Assembly: GCA_003543635.1 (NCBI GenBank)
Contig: DNAE01000046.1
Coordinates: 2,435-10,134, forward strand
DNA from: Clostridiales bacterium
Lineage (GTDB): Bacteria; Bacillota; Clostridia; Saccharofermentanales; Saccharofermentanaceae
Length of the DNA stretch: 7,700 nt
Direction of reading: 5' to 3'
The translations under genes were made by a program, and so were the position numbers. Under the pieces are notes generated by a model. It was given only the letters and a program-made list of their open reading frames with translations. It was not told the origin of the DNA and did not search any database. Positions 4,993 to 7,700 of this stretch are shown here, piece after piece; within the stretch, counting starts at the first letter, position 1, and every line of letters begins with the position of its first letter.

Positions 4993-7365
4993 ATGAAGAG
5001 AAGAAAGACTATGGCACTCGTGCTTGCGGCGGGTATGATCATGTCCTGCGGCAGCGGTATAGTATTTGCCGATGAGACTGATACTGAGGTCCCCGTTGAA
5101 GTTACGGAGGAAACAGAAGTAACAGAGGAAACGGAACAGATAGAAGAGGCAGGAGAGACCGAAGAGACTGAAGAGACGGAGGTTACTGAAGTAACGATGA
5201 TCTCCGAAGAGTCTGAGCAGACCGAGACATCGATCGCCTCTGAAGAAACGGAGCAGACTGAAACGGAGCAGACTGAAACTTCGATCGCTCCGGAAGAAAC
5301 GGATGAGACAGAGATGACGGAGGAGGTCGCCGAGACAGTGGAGATCGAGCTTGAAGAGGACGAGGAGGTCCTTGCAAGCGGTCTTTATATCAATGAGACG
5401 AACTTCCCCGATGACAATTTCAGAAACTACATCATAAACAGCGTTAATCCCGGTCGCGACGATTACATGACTTCGTCGGAGGTCAATGCAGTCAAAAGGA
5501 TCTCCTGCAGGGTATGTCACATCACCAATCTGAAGGGGATAGAGTATTTCACTAACCTGGAGTATATCGATGTGTACGGAAATACCATCTCAAGCGGATC
5601 CCTGGATGTGAATGATTTCTCAAACCTTACATATCTTAACTGCTCCTCTTGCGGCCTCTCGGAACTAGTTGTTAACGGCCTCGATAAGCTTGAGACCATA
5701 TACTGCTCCAGTAACAGTCTCAGGTATGTAAACCTTCTCGGATGCACGTCTCTTACGAAATTCTCCTGCGGAGATAATAACATGTACTCCGTGGATACAG
5801 CCCACGCAACGGCGCTTCAGGATCTGGATTGCCCTCGCAACGTCATCACGGGTATCAACTGTTCAAATCTTAAGGATCTCACAAGGCTCTACGCGCCGAG
5901 TAACAGCATTTCCAAGCTCGATCTTACCTCCTGCACCAAATTGAAGCAGATATCCCTCGATAACAACAATCTCACGTCGATCAAGATCAACGGTCTGACG
6001 TCAATAAGTTCCCTCTCGGTCGGTGCCAATAATCTGACTAAGATCGACCTTGACGGTACCAATCTGATAAGCTCCACGTTCAATACCGGATGGGGATATG
6101 CCTTTGACTGGAGCGAGAGTTACGGACAATACATCATCGCATATCACAACGGCGAGAATATCCGTCATATCTGGTGTGACCCTGATGTCGTATTAACATC
6201 AAACGGTTCACGGATAAATAATTTCTATCTTCCGGCCCCCGCCTCTGTTACGGCGACCCCCACGGGAGTCATCAGGAATGTGTATGTGAAATGGTCAGAG
6301 GTTGAGCATGCCTCAAATTACTTGATATATCGTAAGGAGATCAACGACAGCAACTGGACATTGATAGCTACTGTTGCTTCGGATAAAACATCATACATCG
6401 ACCAGGCAAGTAAGACCAACGGTACATTCCAGTATATGGTGGGTACAAAATTCATATTTGCAGACGGTACATACAACAACGGTTATACCAAATCTTCCGG
6501 TAATGTATCCTTCATTCCCACATGTCCTTCCGGACTTACCAACTACGGATATATGTGTAATGGGGTGAACTTGAAGTGGAACAGCGTTCTCGGAGCACAA
6601 CAGTATAACATTTATATGGTCAATAGCGAGACAGGTTATGCCGAGTATGTGGATTCCACCACGGATACGACATATGAGATCGCAGATCTGGTGCCCGGAA
6701 CGAACTATACATTCCGTGTTACAACAGTGTACTACTACAACGGAAATCTGGTCGAGACGACCGCAGCATCCGTAATCTGTCCCACCTTGCCCGTGGTGAA
6801 TAAAGTGGATCTGACCCGTCAGAATGCATCCAACTTCGATATAACCGTAACCTGGGCAAAGGCACAGGGTGCAGAGTCCTACAGGGTGGAACGGGCAACG
6901 TCCCAGGATGGTCCCTGGACCGTGGTTTACCAGGGTACGGCAACCAGGTTCGTGGATAAGGGCAGACAGCAGGGAGTAAGGTACTACTATATCGTCACTC
7001 CGCTTATCACCCACAAGGGAAATACTATCTGCGGTGTTGGCAGCCTCCCGAATTCGATACTGATACCCAAGGATCCCACGGGACTCAGGGTAACTGCCAC
7101 AACGAGGAATACCATATCGCTTACCTGGAATAAGGTACCGGGAAACAACATCATCTATGAGGTATGGAGATCAAGAAATAAGACATCCGGTTATGTCTGC
7201 CTCGGAAGATACACCGAGAACTCCAAGGTAAGTTCAAGCCTCAACCCCAATACCACCTACTACTATAAGGTCAGGGCTTACTATTACTACTATGACTCCG
7301 ACGGAAATATCCACAGGGTCTACAGCAACTACACGCCGGTACTGTCGGCGACAACGAAAAAATAA
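4993..7365 (+). CDS. Secreted modular protein: Glu/Thr stalk, Cys-rich leucine-rich repeats, four FN3 domains (paralog 2)
   Basis: A 790-residue exported protein, start chosen at ATG 4993 (see ribosome-binding site). Signal peptide 1-26 ends VFA|DE, with Cys19. Residues 27-126 are a Glu/Thr-rich acidic stalk, less regular than in the paralogs. The N-cap domain (INETNFPDDNFRNYI, about 133-147) has an EF-hand-like loop at 152-163 that is degraded (N152, G154, D156, E163). Seven leucine-rich repeats of exactly 21 residues span 209-355, many with Cys or a hydrophobic residue at the LxC position, preceded by a longer unit at about 180-208. After a linker rich in aromatic residues come four FN3 domains (about 417-509, 510-597, 598-692, 693-790). 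The last matches the last domain of paralog 1 (53 of 72 residues over the C-terminal part). No sorting signal or membrane anchor is visible. Likely surface or secreted binding protein, ligand unknown. Its stop is 20 nt before the third paralog, so the two form an operon. Confidence 0.9.
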   Translation: MKRRKTMALVLAAGMIMSCGSGIVFADETDTEVPVEVTEETEVTEETEQIEEAGETEETEETEVTEVTMISEESEQTETSIASEETEQTETEQTETSIAPEETDETEMTEEVAETVEIELEEDEEVLASGLYINETNFPDDNFRNYIINSVNPGRDDYMTSSEVNAVKRISCRVCHITNLKGIEYFTNLEYIDVYGNTISSGSLDVNDFSNLTYLNCSSCGLSELVVNGLDKLETIYCSSNSLRYVNLLGCTSLTKFSCGDNNMYSVDTAHATALQDLDCPRNVITGINCSNLKDLTRLYAPSNSISKLDLTSCTKLKQISLDNNNLTSIKINGLTSISSLSVGANNLTKIDLDGTNLISSTFNTGWGYAFDWSESYGQYIIAYHNGENIRHIWCDPDVVLTSNGSRINNFYLPAPASVTATPTGVIRNVYVKWSEVEHASNYLIYRKEINDSNWTLIATVASDKTSYIDQASKTNGTFQYMVGTKFIFADGTYNNGYTKSSGNVSFIPTCPSGLTNYGYMCNGVNLKWNSVLGAQQYNIYMVNSETGYAEYVDSTTDTTYEIADLVPGTNYTFRVTTVYYYNGNLVETTAASVICPTLPVVNKVDLTRQNASNFDITVTWAKAQGAESYRVERATSQDGPWTVVYQGTATRFVDKGRQQGVRYYYIVTPLITHKGNTICGVGSLPNSILIPKDPTGLRVTATTRNTISLTWNKVPGNNIIYEVWRSRNKTSGYVCLGRYTENSKVSSSLNPNTTYYYKVRAYYYYYDSDGNIHRVYSNYTPVLSATTKK
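5071..5370 (+). repeat. Low-complexity Glu/Thr stalk region of paralog 2
   Basis: About 100 codons dominated by Glu and Thr. A 12-residue block EQTETSIA(S/P)EET is present twice (5215-5250 and 5266-5301), separated by a 15-nt EQTET copy (5251-5265). The strict 18-nt hexad phase of the paralogs is only partly kept (EVTEET-type units at the start), suggesting repeated slippage and drift. Confidence 0.8.
7147..7362 (+). repeat. C-terminal FN3 module, copy in paralog 2
   Basis: Partner of the module at 4690-4905. It ends the protein with TTKK just before the stop codon, as the other copy ends with TTLK. The terminal place and strong conservation point to shared function or gene conversion. Confidence 0.88.
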
Positions 7366-7385
7366 AGCAACAGGGGGAGAGCGTT

Positions 7386-7700
7386 ATGAAAGGGAAAAAG
7401 AACGTTGCACTGATCCTCACGGCGACCATGCTGTTCTCTTGCATGAGCGGCATCGTACGCGCGGACGAGACCGAGCAGTTGACAGAAGTAACGGAAGAAA
7501 CAGGAACTGTTGAGGAAACAGAAACGGAAGAAGCGGTTGTTATCGAAGAAACGTTTCTGACAGAAGAGACGTTTCCTTCAGAGGAAACAGTACTGACAGA
7601 AGAAACGGAGCTTCCCGAAGAGACGTTTCTGACGGAAGAGACGTCTCTGACAGAAGAGACGCTTATGTCAGAAGAAACGGTACTGACAGAAGAAACGGTA
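7386..7700 (+). CDS. Secreted Glu/Thr-stalk protein, N-terminal part (paralog 3)
   Basis: The first 105 codons of a third paralog, open to the end of the window. The start is ATG 7386, with GGGGGAG (7373-7379) 6 nt upstream. The signal peptide MKGKKNVALI... has Cys19 and a VRA|DE cleavage site at 26/27, matching both upstream paralogs at the same residues. Residues 51-104 are nine hexapeptides such as FLTEET, VLTEET and LMSEET, and the array runs on past the window. The 20-nt gap after paralog 2, without terminator or promoter, shows co-transcription. By family likeness a leucine-rich-repeat and FN3 body is expected downstream, but nothing of it is visible here. Confidence 0.88.
   Translation, partial: MKGKKNVALILTATMLFSCMSGIVRADETEQLTEVTEETGTVEETETEEAVVIEETFLTEETFPSEETVLTEETELPEETFLTEETSLTEETLMSEETVLTEETV
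7536..7700 (+). repeat. 18-bp (hexapeptide) tandem array in paralog 3, open at window end
   Basis: Nine complete 18-nt units (VVIEET, FLTEET, FPSEET, VLTEET, ELPEET, FLTEET, SLTEET, LMSEET, VLTEET) and the first codon of a tenth. The two VLTEET units are identical over 18 bases and the two FLTEET units differ at one base, so this array is more uniform than that of paralog 1. Confidence 0.9.

Noticed and set aside
6391..7014. Minus-strand open frame of 207 codons inside paralog 2
   Set aside because: It lies wholly opposite the FN3 domains, with no ribosome-binding site or family likeness.

Overview
The window looks like chromosomal DNA from an anaerobic, low-to-moderate-GC Firmicute of the class Clostridia (Lachnospiraceae or Oscillospirales relatives). 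The grounds are a short, very basic clostridial-type ribosomal protein S21, strong AGGAGG ribosome-binding sites, and secreted proteins that join leucine-rich repeats to Tyr-rich fibronectin type III (FN3) domains. Genus cannot be fixed from the sequence alone.

Left part, minus strand (1-2629). The first gene is the N-terminal 214 residues of a solute-binding lipoprotein of an ABC transporter (start at 644, C-terminus beyond the window). It has its own promoter with a 9-bp inverted repeat just upstream. Before it, on the same strand, lies a 627-residue multi-pass membrane protein with the look of a GT-C-fold glycosyltransferase and a C-terminal extracytoplasmic beta-rich domain.

Centre, plus strand (2655-2952). 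Divergent from the membrane protein is a complete single-gene unit for ribosomal protein S21: near-consensus promoter, strong ribosome-binding site, 57-codon rpsU and an intrinsic terminator.

Right part, plus strand (3082-7700). Three tandem paralogous genes encode secreted modular proteins; the third runs off the window. All three start with a signal peptide that has Cys19 and an A|DE(T) cleavage site, followed by an acidic Glu/Thr stalk. In genes 1 and 3 the stalk is a regular hexapeptide xx(T/S/P)EET array. Genes 1 and 2 then carry an N-cap domain with an EF-hand-like loop, 21-residue leucine-rich repeats and three or four FN3 domains. The last FN3 domain is about 74% identical between them and ends the protein with no LPXTG or membrane anchor. 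Genes 2 and 3 are 20 nt apart and surely co-transcribed. Between genes 1 and 2 lies the most notable regulatory element: a 19-bp hairpin whose 3' arm contains the entire Shine-Dalgarno sequence of gene 2 and is followed by a T-rich tract, so it could act as terminator, translational lock or both.

Together the right half reads as a family of cell-surface or secreted adhesion/interaction proteins expanded by tandem duplication. No substrate or partner can be named. No CRISPR array, tRNA, rRNA or transposase was seen.
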